NCBI GenBank assembly: GCA_963743035.1
Contig: CAVUOB010000018.1
Span: forward strand, 372,001 to 436,000
From: PALSA-911 sp963743035
GTDB taxonomy: Bacteria; Pseudomonadota; Alphaproteobacteria; Acetobacterales; Acetobacteraceae
DNA length: 64,000 nt
Reading direction: 5' to 3'
Part shown: positions 56,336 to 64,000 of the stretch, piece after piece
Position numbering within the stretch: position 1 is the first letter of the stretch
Layout: each line of letters starts with the position of its first letter
Position numbers and translations under genes: made by a program
The notes under the pieces: generated by a model
What the model saw: only the letters and a program-made list of their open reading frames with translations
The model's database searches: none
What the model was told of the DNA's origin: nothing

Positions 56336-59092
56336 ATGTTGAACAAGACCCATTCGCCGGCCGAAACCGAAACGCGCTTGTATGAGGGCTGGGAGCAGGC
56401 CGGCGCCTTCGCCGCCGATCCCGGCTCCAACGCGAAGCCGTACACCATCATGATTCCGCCGCCGAACGTCACCGGCAGCCTGCATATGGGCCATGCGCTG
56501 ACATTCACGCTGCAGGATGCGCTGATCCGCTGGCGGCGCATGCAGGGCCGCGACACGCTCTGGCAGCCCGGCACCGACCATGCCGGCATCGCCACGCAGA
56601 TGGTGGTGGAACGGCTGCTGGCCGAGCAGGGCATCTCCCGCCAGACGCTGGGGCGGGACGCGTTCCTGGAACGGGTGTGGCAGTGGAAGGCGGAATCGGG
56701 CGGCACCATCACCCGCCAGCTCCGCCGCCTCGGCGCCTCGCTGGACTGGCCGCGCGAGCGCTTCACCATGGATGACGGCCTGTCCGCCGCGGTGCGGGAG
56801 GTGTTCGTCACCCTGTTCCGCCAAGGCCTGATCTACCGCGACAAGCGGCTGGTGAACTGGGACCCGAAATTCCAGTCGGCGATCTCCGACCTCGAGGTCG
56901 AGAACCGCGAGACCAAGGGCAGCCTCTGGTACATCACCTATCCGATCGAGGGCGAACCGGGCCAGTTCATTACCGTGGCGACCACGCGTCCGGAGACGAT
57001 GCTGGGCGACACCGCGGTGGCGGTGCATCCGGAGAACCCGGCCCTCGCGCATCTGATCGGCAAGCACGCCATCCTGCCCCTGGTCGGCCGGTTGATCCCG
57101 ATCGTCGCCGACACCTATGCCGACCCGGAAAAAGGCACCGGCGCGGTCAAGATCACGCCGGCGCATGATTTCAACGATTTCGTCGTCGGCCAGCGCCACG
57201 ATCTGCCGATGCCCTCGGTGCTGGACCGCGAGGCGCGCGTGACCCTGGCGGAGATCCGCGACGACCTGCACGAAGCGGCGATCGAGGCGATTCCCGCCCG
57301 CCAGGATCCGGAAACCGGGGAACAGCTCTGGCCGGAAATCCACGAAATCGCCAACCCGGCCTTCGTGCAGACGCTGGAAGGGGTCGAGCGCTTCGCCGCC
57401 CGCAAGGCCATCGTCGCCGAGCTGCAACGGCTCGGGCTATTGGCCAAGATCGAGCCGCACACCCACCAGGTGCCGCATGGCGACCGCTCCGGCGTGCCGA
57501 TCGAGCCGCTGATGACCGTGCAGTGGTACTGCAACGCGGCGGAACTGGCCAAGCCGGCGATCGCGGCGGTGGAGACCGGGCGCACCGTGTTTGTGCCCAA
57601 GCAGTGGGAGAACACGTTCTTCAGCTGGATGCGCGACATCCAGCCCTGGTGCATCAGCCGCCAGCTCTGGTGGGGGCATCGCATCCCCGCCTGGTACGGG
57701 CCGGACGGGCATGTTTTCGTCGCCCGTACCGAGGCCGAGGCGGAGGCGGAGGCGCGCGATCACTACGGGCGCGCTGAACCGCTGGCGCGCGACGAGGACG
57801 TGCTGGACACCTGGTTCAGCTCCGCGCTGTGGCCGTTCTCCACCCTCGGCTGGCCGGAGAAACGGCCGGAACTGGCGCGCTATTACCCCAGCGACGTGCT
57901 GGTGACCGGCTTTGACATCATCTTCTTCTGGGTCGCCCGGATGATGATGATGGGCCTGCATTTCATGGACGATGTGCCGTTCCGCACGGTCTACATCCAC
58001 GGCCTGGTGCGCGATGAGCGCGGCCAGAAGATGTCCAAGTCCAAGGGCAACGTCATCGATCCGCTGGAGCTGATCGAGGCCTATGGCACCGATGCCCTGC
58101 GCTTCACCATCTGCTCGCTCGCCGGTCCCGGCCGGGACATCAAGCTCGGCCCGGCACGGGTGGAATCCAATCGCAGCTTCGTCACCAAATTGTGGAACGC
58201 GGCGCGGTTCTGCGAGATGAACCAGGTCGTGCCCGATCCCGGCTTCGATCCCGCCAGCGCCAGGCTGGCGCTGAACCGCTGGATCCTGGACGCCGCCAAC
58301 GCCGCGATCGCGGAGGCGACGGCGGCGCTGGAGGCCTTTCGCTTCGACGAATACGCCGCCGCCGGCTACCGCTTCACCTGGAATCTTTTTTGCGACTGGT
58401 TCGTGGAGTTCGCCAAGCCGGTGCTGGCGGAGGGCGACACGCCGGCGGCCGCCGAAGTCCGCCAGACCGCCGCCCATGTGCTCGGCACCATCCTGCGCCT
58501 GCTGCATCCGGCGATGCCGTTCGTGACCGAGGAGATCTGGCACAGCTTCGGCTATGGCGCGGAAGGCAGCCTGATCGGCACCGCCTGGCCGGAGCCGGTG
58601 GCGGTGACGGACGCGGACGGCGCGCGGGCGGAGCTTGGCTGGGTGGTGAAGCTGATCACCGAACTGCGCACCGTGCGCGCCGAGATGAACGTGCCCCCGG
58701 CGACACTGGCGCCGATCCTGCTGCGCGATGCCCGCCCGGAAACGCTCGACCGCGGCGCCCGCTGGATGGACGCCATCCGCCGCCTGGGGCGCGCCGAAAG
58801 CCTCGCGCCGCTGAACGGGGAGATGCCGCGCGACGCCGCCCAGATCGTGGTCGACGAGGCCACGGTCATCCTGCCGCTGGCCGGATTGATCGACATCGCG
58901 GCGGAACGCACGCGCCTGTCCAAGGAGCGCGCCAAGGCCGAGGCGGAGGCGGAGAAGGTGACGAAGAAGCTCGACAACGCCGATTTCGTCCGTCGCGCAC
59001 CCGAGGACGTCGTGGAAGAGAACCGCGAGCGCCTGGCCGCCTACCGGAACGAGATCACCCGGCTGGACGCTGCCTTGCAGCGGATCGCCTGA
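56336..59092 (+). CDS. valS: Valyl-tRNA synthetase
   Basis: A 918-aa class I synthetase. It has the HIGH-equivalent PNVTGSLHMGHALT, GTDHAGIATQ, the editing (CP1) domain with TTRPETMLGDTAVAVHP, the KMSKS loop (QKMSKSKGNVIDPLEL) and a C-terminal coiled coil (AERTRLSKERAKAEAEAEKV). Full length and in frame throughout. It starts 127 nt after popZ and is followed after 5 nt by a putative aspartic protease gene. It charges both cognate tRNA-Val species, including the one at 26243. Confidence 0.97.
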   Translation: MLNKTHSPAETETRLYEGWEQAGAFAADPGSNAKPYTIMIPPPNVTGSLHMGHALTFTLQDALIRWRRMQGRDTLWQPGTDHAGIATQMVVERLLAEQGISRQTLGRDAFLERVWQWKAESGGTITRQLRRLGASLDWPRERFTMDDGLSAAVREVFVTLFRQGLIYRDKRLVNWDPKFQSAISDLEVENRETKGSLWYITYPIEGEPGQFITVATTRPETMLGDTAVAVHPENPALAHLIGKHAILPLVGRLIPIVADTYADPEKGTGAVKITPAHDFNDFVVGQRHDLPMPSVLDREARVTLAEIRDDLHEAAIEAIPARQDPETGEQLWPEIHEIANPAFVQTLEGVERFAARKAIVAELQRLGLLAKIEPHTHQVPHGDRSGVPIEPLMTVQWYCNAAELAKPAIAAVETGRTVFVPKQWENTFFSWMRDIQPWCISRQLWWGHRIPAWYGPDGHVFVARTEAEAEAEARDHYGRAEPLARDEDVLDTWFSSALWPFSTLGWPEKRPELARYYPSDVLVTGFDIIFFWVARMMMMGLHFMDDVPFRTVYIHGLVRDERGQKMSKSKGNVIDPLELIEAYGTDALRFTICSLAGPGRDIKLGPARVESNRSFVTKLWNAARFCEMNQVVPDPGFDPASARLALNRWILDAANAAIAEATAALEAFRFDEYAAAGYRFTWNLFCDWFVEFAKPVLAEGDTPAAAEVRQTAAHVLGTILRLLHPAMPFVTEEIWHSFGYGAEGSLIGTAWPEPVAVTDADGARAELGWVVKLITELRTVRAEMNVPPATLAPILLRDARPETLDRGARWMDAIRRLGRAESLAPLNGEMPRDAAQIVVDEATVILPLAGLIDIAAERTRLSKERAKAEAEAEKVTKKLDNADFVRRAPEDVVEENRERLAAYRNEITRLDAALQRIA

Positions 59093-59097
59093 TCGGC

Positions 59098-59193
59098 GTG
59101 ATGCACCTGCCGCGGAGCGGCGTAATGCGCCCGCCGCGGAGCGGTGTAGTGCGCCTGCCGCGGAGGGGCGTAAGGCACCTGTCGCGGATCGGC
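59098..59193 (+). repeat. Four 24-bp tandem repeats over the protease start
   Basis: Four 24-nt units (59098-59121, 59122-59145, 59146-59169, 59170-59193) share a GTR-TGC-CTG-CCGCGGAG-GGC pattern and encode V-M/V-x-x-P-R-x-G octapeptides. Each of the first three supplies a possible start codon. Confidence 0.85.
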
Positions 59194-60084
59194 ATTCTCG
59201 TGCTCGGCCTGCTGTTCGCGGGCCATGCCGCCGCGGCCTGCACTGTCGAGCCGCGCGCCGATGTGCCGGTGACCTTAATCGGCGGCCAGGTGCTCGCGGC
59301 CGGGCGGATCGACGGCAAGTCGGTCACCTTCCTGATCGACACCGGCGCGGAGAAAACGCTGCTGAGCGAAGCGGCGGTGCAGCGCCTGGGCCTGGCCCGC
59401 GACGAATGGGTCAGCTCCCACATGCAGGGGATCGGCGGCTACGAGCGTCACCCCAACGCCAAGCTGCGCAGTTTGGAACTCGGCGGGGTGGCGCTGCACC
59501 GGCGCGGCACTGAGGCCGAGTCAACGATCAGCGTGGCGCCGCTGCCCTTCATCGCTCAGGCCAATCGTGCGATCGACGGGCTGCTCGGTCTGGATTACCT
59601 GTCCAGCTTCGACATCGCCTTCGACCTGCGCCGGGGGCGGATGACGCTGTACAGCGTGAGCGGCTGCACCGGCAATTTCCTGCCCTGGCAGACCCCCTAT
59701 ACCGCCATCGCGGCGGAGAACCCGCTGCCGGGCCAGTTGCTGCTGCCGGTGCGCATCAATGGCCACGGCGCGATGGCGCAGATCGATTCCGGGTCCAACC
59801 GCAGCGTGGTGTCGCTACAGACCGCGCTGGCGGCCGGCGTGACCCAGGCGATGCTGAACCGCGACCCGAAGCAGAAGGTGCGCGGCGTCGGCGCCGGAGA
59901 AGTGACGGCCTATGAGCATCTGTTCTCCGAACTGCTCGTCGGACCCAGCGATCTGCACCAGACGCGGGTGCTGGTCATGGCCCTGCCGGCGCGCGGCTTC
60001 GGCATGCTGCTCGGCATGGACTGGCTCGGCGCGCAGCCGGTCTGGATATCCTGGGCGACCGATCAGGTCTTCGTCGGCCAGTAG
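59098..60084 (+). CDS. Retropepsin-like aspartic protease, exported
   Basis: A 328-aa protein (from GTG 59098) with an Arg/Pro-rich repetitive N-tail and a signal segment (RIGILVLGLLFAGHAAAA). Two pepsin-like half-domains follow: FLIDTGAEKTLLS and AQIDSGSNRSVVS, each with the Asp-Thr/Ser-Gly motif, and a Gly-Leu-Leu-Gly-Leu-Asp type segment after the first. Both halves in one chain allow a monomeric pseudo-dimer, unusual against the single-domain bacterial retropepsins. Alternative starts are ATG 59101, ATG 59125 and GTG 59149, all within tandem repeats. It begins 5 nt after valS and acts in the periplasm. Confidence 0.75.
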   Translation: MMHLPRSGVMRPPRSGVVRLPRRGVRHLSRIGILVLGLLFAGHAAAACTVEPRADVPVTLIGGQVLAAGRIDGKSVTFLIDTGAEKTLLSEAAVQRLGLARDEWVSSHMQGIGGYERHPNAKLRSLELGGVALHRRGTEAESTISVAPLPFIAQANRAIDGLLGLDYLSSFDIAFDLRRGRMTLYSVSGCTGNFLPWQTPYTAIAAENPLPGQLLLPVRINGHGAMAQIDSGSNRSVVSLQTALAAGVTQAMLNRDPKQKVRGVGAGEVTAYEHLFSELLVGPSDLHQTRVLVMALPARGFGMLLGMDWLGAQPVWISWATDQVFVGQ

Positions 60085-60100
60085 GCAGAACCCGCTGGCC

Positions 60101-60871
60101 TCAGGCGAGCTCCACCAGCACCGGCACGTGGTCCGACGGCGAGTCTTCCCCGCGTTCGCGCCGGTCGGGCGCCGCCGCGACCAGCTTCTCCGCCAGCGTC
60201 GGCGACAGCAGCGCATGGTCGATCCGCAGGCCGCGGTCGCGCGGCCAGGCGCCGGCCTGGTAGTCCCAGAAGGTGTAGACTGGCCCCGCCGGATGCAGAG
60301 CACGCACCGCGTCCGTCAGGCCGAGCCAGAGCAGCCGGCGGAATTTTTCGCGAGTTTCAGGCCGAACCAGGGCGTCCGTCGGCGACAGCGCGCCGGGCGC
60401 GAGATCCTCGTCGGTCGGGCAGACATTGAAATCGCCGAGGATCACGGTCGGTGTATCGGCCTGGAGCAGCGAGTCGGCGTGCTCCGCCAGCCGGTCCATC
60501 CAGGCGAGCTTGTAGGCAAACCCGGCATCGCCGCCGGAATTGCCGTTCGGCAGATAGATGCCGGCCATGGCGATGCCCTCGGCCAGGATCTCGACATAGC
60601 GCGCCTGCGCGTCGTCCGCCGGCAGGCCGGGCAGGGCGCGCTGCGTCACGGTGACGGGGATGCGAGAGAGGACGGCGACGCCGTTATAGGATTTCTGCCC
60701 GACAATGGCCGAGCGATAGCCCAGTTCCTGAAAGCGCAGCGCGGGAAACGCCGGTTCCTCGCATTTGATCTCCTGCAGGAACAGCACATCCGGCTGCACC
60801 CGCTCCAGCCAGCGCAGGATATGGGTCTCGCGCTGACGGACGGAATTGACGTTCCAGGTGGCGATTTTCAC
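60101..60871 (-). CDS. xthA: Exodeoxyribonuclease III
   Basis: A 256-aa AP endonuclease/3'-exonuclease for base-excision repair. Motifs: TWNVNSVRQR at the N-terminus, FLQEIKCEE (metal Glu), NGVAVLSR, IYLPNGN, LGDFNVCPTDEDL, and the C-terminal RIDHALLSP and SPSDHVPVLVEL with the catalytic Asp-His. The start is GTG 60871, directly abutting the erpA stop (TAG then GTG with no gap), so it is co-translated with erpA, a common alphaproteobacterial pairing. Confidence 0.95.
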   Translation of the reverse strand: MKIATWNVNSVRQRETHILRWLERVQPDVLFLQEIKCEEPAFPALRFQELGYRSAIVGQKSYNGVAVLSRIPVTVTQRALPGLPADDAQARYVEILAEGIAMAGIYLPNGNSGGDAGFAYKLAWMDRLAEHADSLLQADTPTVILGDFNVCPTDEDLAPGALSPTDALVRPETREKFRRLLWLGLTDAVRALHPAGPVYTFWDYQAGAWPRDRGLRIDHALLSPTLAEKLVAAAPDRRERGEDSPSDHVPVLVELA

Positions 60872-61216
60872 CTAATCGACGGCGAAGCTGGTGCCGCAGC
60901 CGCAGGCGGAGGTGGCGTTCGGGTTGCGCACGGCGAAATGGCTTCCCATGAGCTCATCGGTGTAGTCGAGCTCCGAGCCCGCCAGCAGGTCCAGGCTGGC
61001 CGAATCGACGAAAACCCGCGCCGGTCCGCGCTCGATCACGAGGTCATCGGGCTGCGGCGCCTCATCCAGCTCGAACTTGTACTGAAAGCCGCTGCATCCG
61101 CCGGCGAGCACGGCCACGCGCAAGGCCTTCTGCCGGCCTTCCGCGGCAACAATCTCGGCGATGCGGGAAGCGGCACGCTCGGTGACGCCGAAGCTGGCTG
61201 AGGGGATGTTGTCCAT
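60872..61216 (-). CDS. erpA: A-type iron-sulfur cluster carrier (ErpA/IscA)
   Basis: A 114-aa HesB-family Fe-S carrier. The three cluster cysteines are present, one in LAGGCSGFQYKFE and two in SACGCGTSFAV at the C-terminus. ATG 61216 (MDNIPSASFGVTERAA) fits ErpA length; a longer in-frame start at 61255 adds a poorly conserved tail. It delivers Fe-S clusters to apo-enzymes and is followed directly by xthA. Confidence 0.93.
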   Translation of the reverse strand: MDNIPSASFGVTERAASRIAEIVAAEGRQKALRVAVLAGGCSGFQYKFELDEAPQPDDLVIERGPARVFVDSASLDLLAGSELDYTDELMGSHFAVRNPNATSACGCGTSFAVD

Positions 61217-61289
61217 ACCGGTAACATAGGATGCGCCGGCGGCGATTTGAAGCACCCTTACCGCACCGGTGCCCTATCGCTCCAATGAG

Positions 61290-62333
61290 CTATCGCTGCG
61301 GCGCGCGGGTGCCGCTGCCGAACTGGCGTTCGAGAAACCCGCCGGCGAGCGAGAAGAACAGGCAGCAGACGAAGAACATCGCCGCGGCGAAGGTGTAGCC
61401 CTCGCTGGCCAGGCCGAGCCAGGACGGGTCCTTCAGCGATTGGGTGATCACCCCCATCAGGTCGAACAGCCCGACGATGGATACCAGCGTGGTGTCCTTG
61501 AACAGGTCGATGACGATGTTGATGATGCCGGGGATCGCGATCCGCAGCGCCTGCGGCAGCACGATCAGAATCTGCGCCTGGGCATGGTGCATGCCCAGCG
61601 CCATCGCCGCCTCGGCCTGGCCGCTCGGCACGCCCTGCATGCCGCCGCGAATGGTTTCCGCCAGATAGGCGGATTCGAACAGGATCAGCACCACCACCGC
61701 GCGCAGCAGATTGGGCACGGTCATGCCGTCCGGCAGGAACATCGGCAGCATGATCAGGCCCATGAACAGCACCGCCAGCAAGGGCACGCCGCGCCAGAAC
61801 TCGATGAACGCGGTCGCGCCCCAGGAGACGACCGGCAGCCTGGACCGCCGGGCGAACGCCAGCAGCACGCCGAGCGGCAGCGCGCCGGCGATGGTGACGA
61901 AGGACAGGATGACGTTGAGCATCAGCCCGCCCCAGTCGGCGGTCTCGACCTCGGGCAGCCCGAACACTCCGCCGACCAGCAGCACGCCGCCGATCACGGG
62001 AACGCCAAGCAGCAGCGCCAGCAGGAACACGCCGCGCCGGCGGCCGGCGAACAGGCAGCCAAGGCAAGCAATGGCCAGCAACAGGAAGCAGAGATCGACG
62101 CGCCAGCGCTCCGCGACGGGATATCGGCCGTAGATGAACAGCGGAAAGCGCGCCTTGACGAACGCCCAGCAGGCGCCGTCCGGCGCGCAGGCGCGCCGGC
62201 TCACCGCGTCCCAGGTGGCGTCCAGCAACGCCCAGCGCAGGAAGTGCGGCACGATAAAGGCGAACAACGCGATCATCGCCAGGCTGAGCACGGCATTTGC
62301 CGGTGTGCCGAACAGCGCGCGCAGCAGTTTCAT
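61290..62333 (-). CDS. aapM: General L-amino acid ABC permease, AapM-like
   Basis: A 347-aa inner-membrane permease of the HisM/GlnP family, larger than usual owing to extra N-terminal TM segments as in AapM. The EAA loop for ATPase contact is in QAEAAMALGMHHAQAQILIVLPQALRIAIP. It starts one base after the aapQ stop (62335). The ATPase gene aapP, normally next, is absent: the following gene on this strand is erpA. Confidence 0.9.
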   Translation of the reverse strand: MKLLRALFGTPANAVLSLAMIALFAFIVPHFLRWALLDATWDAVSRRACAPDGACWAFVKARFPLFIYGRYPVAERWRVDLCFLLLAIACLGCLFAGRRRGVFLLALLLGVPVIGGVLLVGGVFGLPEVETADWGGLMLNVILSFVTIAGALPLGVLLAFARRSRLPVVSWGATAFIEFWRGVPLLAVLFMGLIMLPMFLPDGMTVPNLLRAVVVLILFESAYLAETIRGGMQGVPSGQAEAAMALGMHHAQAQILIVLPQALRIAIPGIINIVIDLFKDTTLVSIVGLFDLMGVITQSLKDPSWLGLASEGYTFAAAMFFVCCLFFSLAGGFLERQFGSGTRAPQR

Positions 62334-62334
62334 G

Positions 62335-63486
62335 TCAGCGGCCCTGCAAGGCGAGTTTGCGATTCCAGCGGTTCATCGCCGCCGAGGTCAGCAGGTTGAT
62401 CGCCAGGAACAGCCCGAGCAGCAGGAACATCACCTCCACCGCCCGTCCCGACTGGTTCAGCACGGTGCGCCCGAAGATCTGCAGCACGTCCGGATAGGCG
62501 ATGGCCGCGCCGAGCGTCGTCGATTTGATGATGTTCAGGTACTGGCTGGTCAGCGGCGGGATCAGCGTGCGCAGCGCCTGCGGCAGGATCACCAGGAACA
62601 TCACCTGCCAGCGTGTCAGCCCGACGCTCAGCGCCGCTTCGGTCTGGCCGTGCGGCAGGCCGAGGATGGAGGCGCGGATGATCTCGGAGATGAAGGCCGA
62701 GGTGTAGATCGAGATGCCGAGCCAGAGCGCCAGCAATTCCGGCGGCAGCCGCAGGCCGCCGACATAGTTGAAGCCCTTCAGCTCCGGCTTCAGCCAATCG
62801 GCCGTCATGCCGGCCGCCACCAGCCAGGCCAGCAGCAACAGCGGTGGCAGCACCAGGCCGGCGATGTGCCCGGGCCGGCGGCAGATCCAGCCCAGGATCG
62901 TCAGCCCCAGCGTCAGCGCCCCCAGCAGCCACAGGATCGGGCTCAGCGTCGCCTCCGGCACCAGCAGGCCGCGCACGTTCAGGAAGACGCCGGCCCCGAG
63001 CACGATGCTCTGGCGCGGCGGGGGCAGGGATTGCAGCACCACGAAATAGATGAAGATGATCTGCACGAGCTGCGGCGTGTTGCGCACGATTTCCATGACC
63101 ACGCGCGAGGTGCCCGCCGCCAGCGGATTGCCCGACAGGCGCATCAACGCCAGCAGCAGCCCCAGCGCGGATGCGAGCGCGATCGACAGCACCGCGGCCA
63201 GCAGCGAATTGCCGAAGGTCACGATCAGCGCCCAGCCATAGGTGTCGCTGACGTCCCAGCTCAGCAGATGGAACGGAATGTCGAAACCGGCCGGATGCAG
63301 CAGGAAATCGAAGCCGAAGCTGATGCTGCGCCTTGCCATGTTGCCGGCGGCGTTGTTGCCGACCCACAGCACGAAGGCGACGAAGCCGGCCACCGCCAGA
63401 GCCTGCCACAGCAGCGCCTTCACCGACCCCAGCCGCAACCGGGGCGGGGGAGGCGGGCGATATCCTACCGCGGCAGGCTCCGTCAC
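62335..63486 (-). CDS. aapQ: General L-amino acid ABC permease, AapQ-like
   Basis: A 383-aa permease with an N-terminal Pro-rich cytoplasmic tail (PPPPPRLRLG) and about eight TM helices. A periplasmic insertion follows the first helices, and the EAA loop is TEAALSVGLTRWQVMFLVILPQALRTLIP. GTG 63486 is the start. It pairs with AapM as the transmembrane heterodimer taking up a broad range of amino acids. It follows the binding-protein gene by 37 nt. Confidence 0.9.
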   Translation of the reverse strand: MTEPAAVGYRPPPPPRLRLGSVKALLWQALAVAGFVAFVLWVGNNAAGNMARRSISFGFDFLLHPAGFDIPFHLLSWDVSDTYGWALIVTFGNSLLAAVLSIALASALGLLLALMRLSGNPLAAGTSRVVMEIVRNTPQLVQIIFIYFVVLQSLPPPRQSIVLGAGVFLNVRGLLVPEATLSPILWLLGALTLGLTILGWICRRPGHIAGLVLPPLLLLAWLVAAGMTADWLKPELKGFNYVGGLRLPPELLALWLGISIYTSAFISEIIRASILGLPHGQTEAALSVGLTRWQVMFLVILPQALRTLIPPLTSQYLNIIKSTTLGAAIAYPDVLQIFGRTVLNQSGRAVEVMFLLLGLFLAINLLTSAAMNRWNRKLALQGR

Positions 63487-63523
63487 GATATCAGAGCGGG
63501 CACGATGTCCGCGCAGCAGCGGA

Positions 63524-64000
63524 TCAGCGGAACGGCAGGGCGTATTGCAGGCCGCCCTTGGACCACAGGTTATTCAGCCCGCGCGGCAGGGCGAGCGCCT
63601 GGGGTCCGAAGAACTGGTCATAGATTTCGCCGTAATTGCCCACGGTCTTGACCGCCCGGAGCATCCACTCGTCGTCCAGCCCCATCTTCTTGCCGAACTC
63701 GCCTTCCACGCCCAGCAGGCGGCGCACGAAGGGATCGGTGCTGGTCTTCTTCATCTCGTCGGCGTTCGCCTTGGTCACGCCGATCTCCTCGGCGGTCAGC
63801 AGGCCCTCATGGACCCAGAACAGGATCTTCGCCCATTGCGTATCGCCGGTGCGGGCGTGGATGCCGAGCGGCTCCTTGCTGATGACGCCCTCCAGCACCA
63901 CCCAGTCCGCCGGGTTCTTCAAGGTCGAGCGCATGCCGGCCAGGCTGCCGGTGTCGTCGGTGTAGCCGTCGCAGCGCCCGGTCTCCATGGCGGCGACCGC
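63524..64000 (-). CDS. aapJ: Amino acid ABC transporter substrate-binding protein, AapJ-like (partial)
   Basis: The C-terminal ~158 residues of a periplasmic binding protein; the start lies beyond the window end. The visible part includes GRCDGYTDDTGSLAGMRST, LGIHARTGDTQWAKILFWV, and ends NNLWSKGGLQYALPFR, the characteristic AapJ/BztA C-terminus. It is the first gene of the aapJQM operon on this strand, delivering amino acids to AapQM. Confidence 0.9.
   Translation of the reverse strand, partial: AVAAMETGRCDGYTDDTGSLAGMRSTLKNPADWVVLEGVISKEPLGIHARTGDTQWAKILFWVHEGLLTAEEIGVTKANADEMKKTSTDPFVRRLLGVEGEFGKKMGLDDEWMLRAVKTVGNYGEIYDQFFGPQALALPRGLNNLWSKGGLQYALPFR

Overview
The window is a high-GC bacterial chromosome segment. 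It is most likely from an alphaproteobacterium in Rhodospirillales, perhaps Acetobacteraceae; this is inference. The supporting signs are a pcm-tolC-popZ-valS block, an adjacent erpA-xthA pair, an AapQM-type amino-acid permease, class I PHA synthase, homoserine dehydrogenase with an ACT domain, and three small RNAs carrying the TTTCCTCCCT core of the suhB/MmgR (alpha-r8) family. It has four tRNAs (Val, Glu, Cys, Cys), no rRNA and no recognisable insertion sequence or CRISPR array.

Layout. 0-5.4 kb: amidase, a lipoprotein, an MFS exporter, a RidA-like protein and a secreted CHAP amidase/peptidase. 5.4-10.4 kb: hydantoinase/oxoprolinase genes hyuB-hyuA, divergent from a two-subunit thiamine-diphosphate decarboxylase. 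10.7-19.8 kb: an MdtAB-like RND efflux pump, an SDR with an altered active site, and an emrAB pump divergent from its likely TetR repressor, with a palindromic operator between them. 19.9-23.2 kb: an operon of acyl-CoA dehydrogenase, class III CoA-transferase and a nitronate-monooxygenase-like flavoprotein. 24.0-24.7 kb: an array of three sRNA genes, each with its own promoter and terminator, about 3 kb from phaC (27.2-29.2 kb). 24.8-33.1 kb: N-formylglutamate amidohydrolase, tRNA-Val, a hydratase, phaC, an OmpA-like lipoprotein, an aminotransferase and homoserine dehydrogenase. 33.1-42.8 kb: a DUF4157 protein, two tandem TauD/TfdA dioxygenases, a Tat-exported solute-binding protein, PsiF, an acyl-CoA-dehydrogenase-like flavoprotein, glpX and recJ. 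42.9-48.4 kb: tRNA-Glu, then a tightly packed three-gene operon. 48.6-52.8 kb: a VIT1/CCC1 transporter and a sulfatase plus outer-membrane protein pair lying between two tRNA-Cys genes. 52.9-64 kb: conserved housekeeping genes and the start of an amino-acid ABC operon cut by the window end.

The best candidate for an undescribed system is the operon at 43263-48443. It encodes a membrane-anchored receiver-like protein, a SIR2-like protein with an unusual cysteine cluster, and a membrane-spanning STAND-type NTPase with a large C-terminal, probably periplasmic, domain. The composition resembles an anti-phage or abortive NAD-depletion module related to SIR2-STAND systems, but split over three proteins and tethered to the membrane.

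A caution: five genes (hyuA, the RND permease, phaC, the aminotransferase and homoserine dehydrogenase) carry at least 25 single-base insertions and no clear deletions, all between 6.0 and 32.8 kb. Removing them restores full-length, well-conserved proteins. I read this as probable sequence or assembly error, not gene decay.
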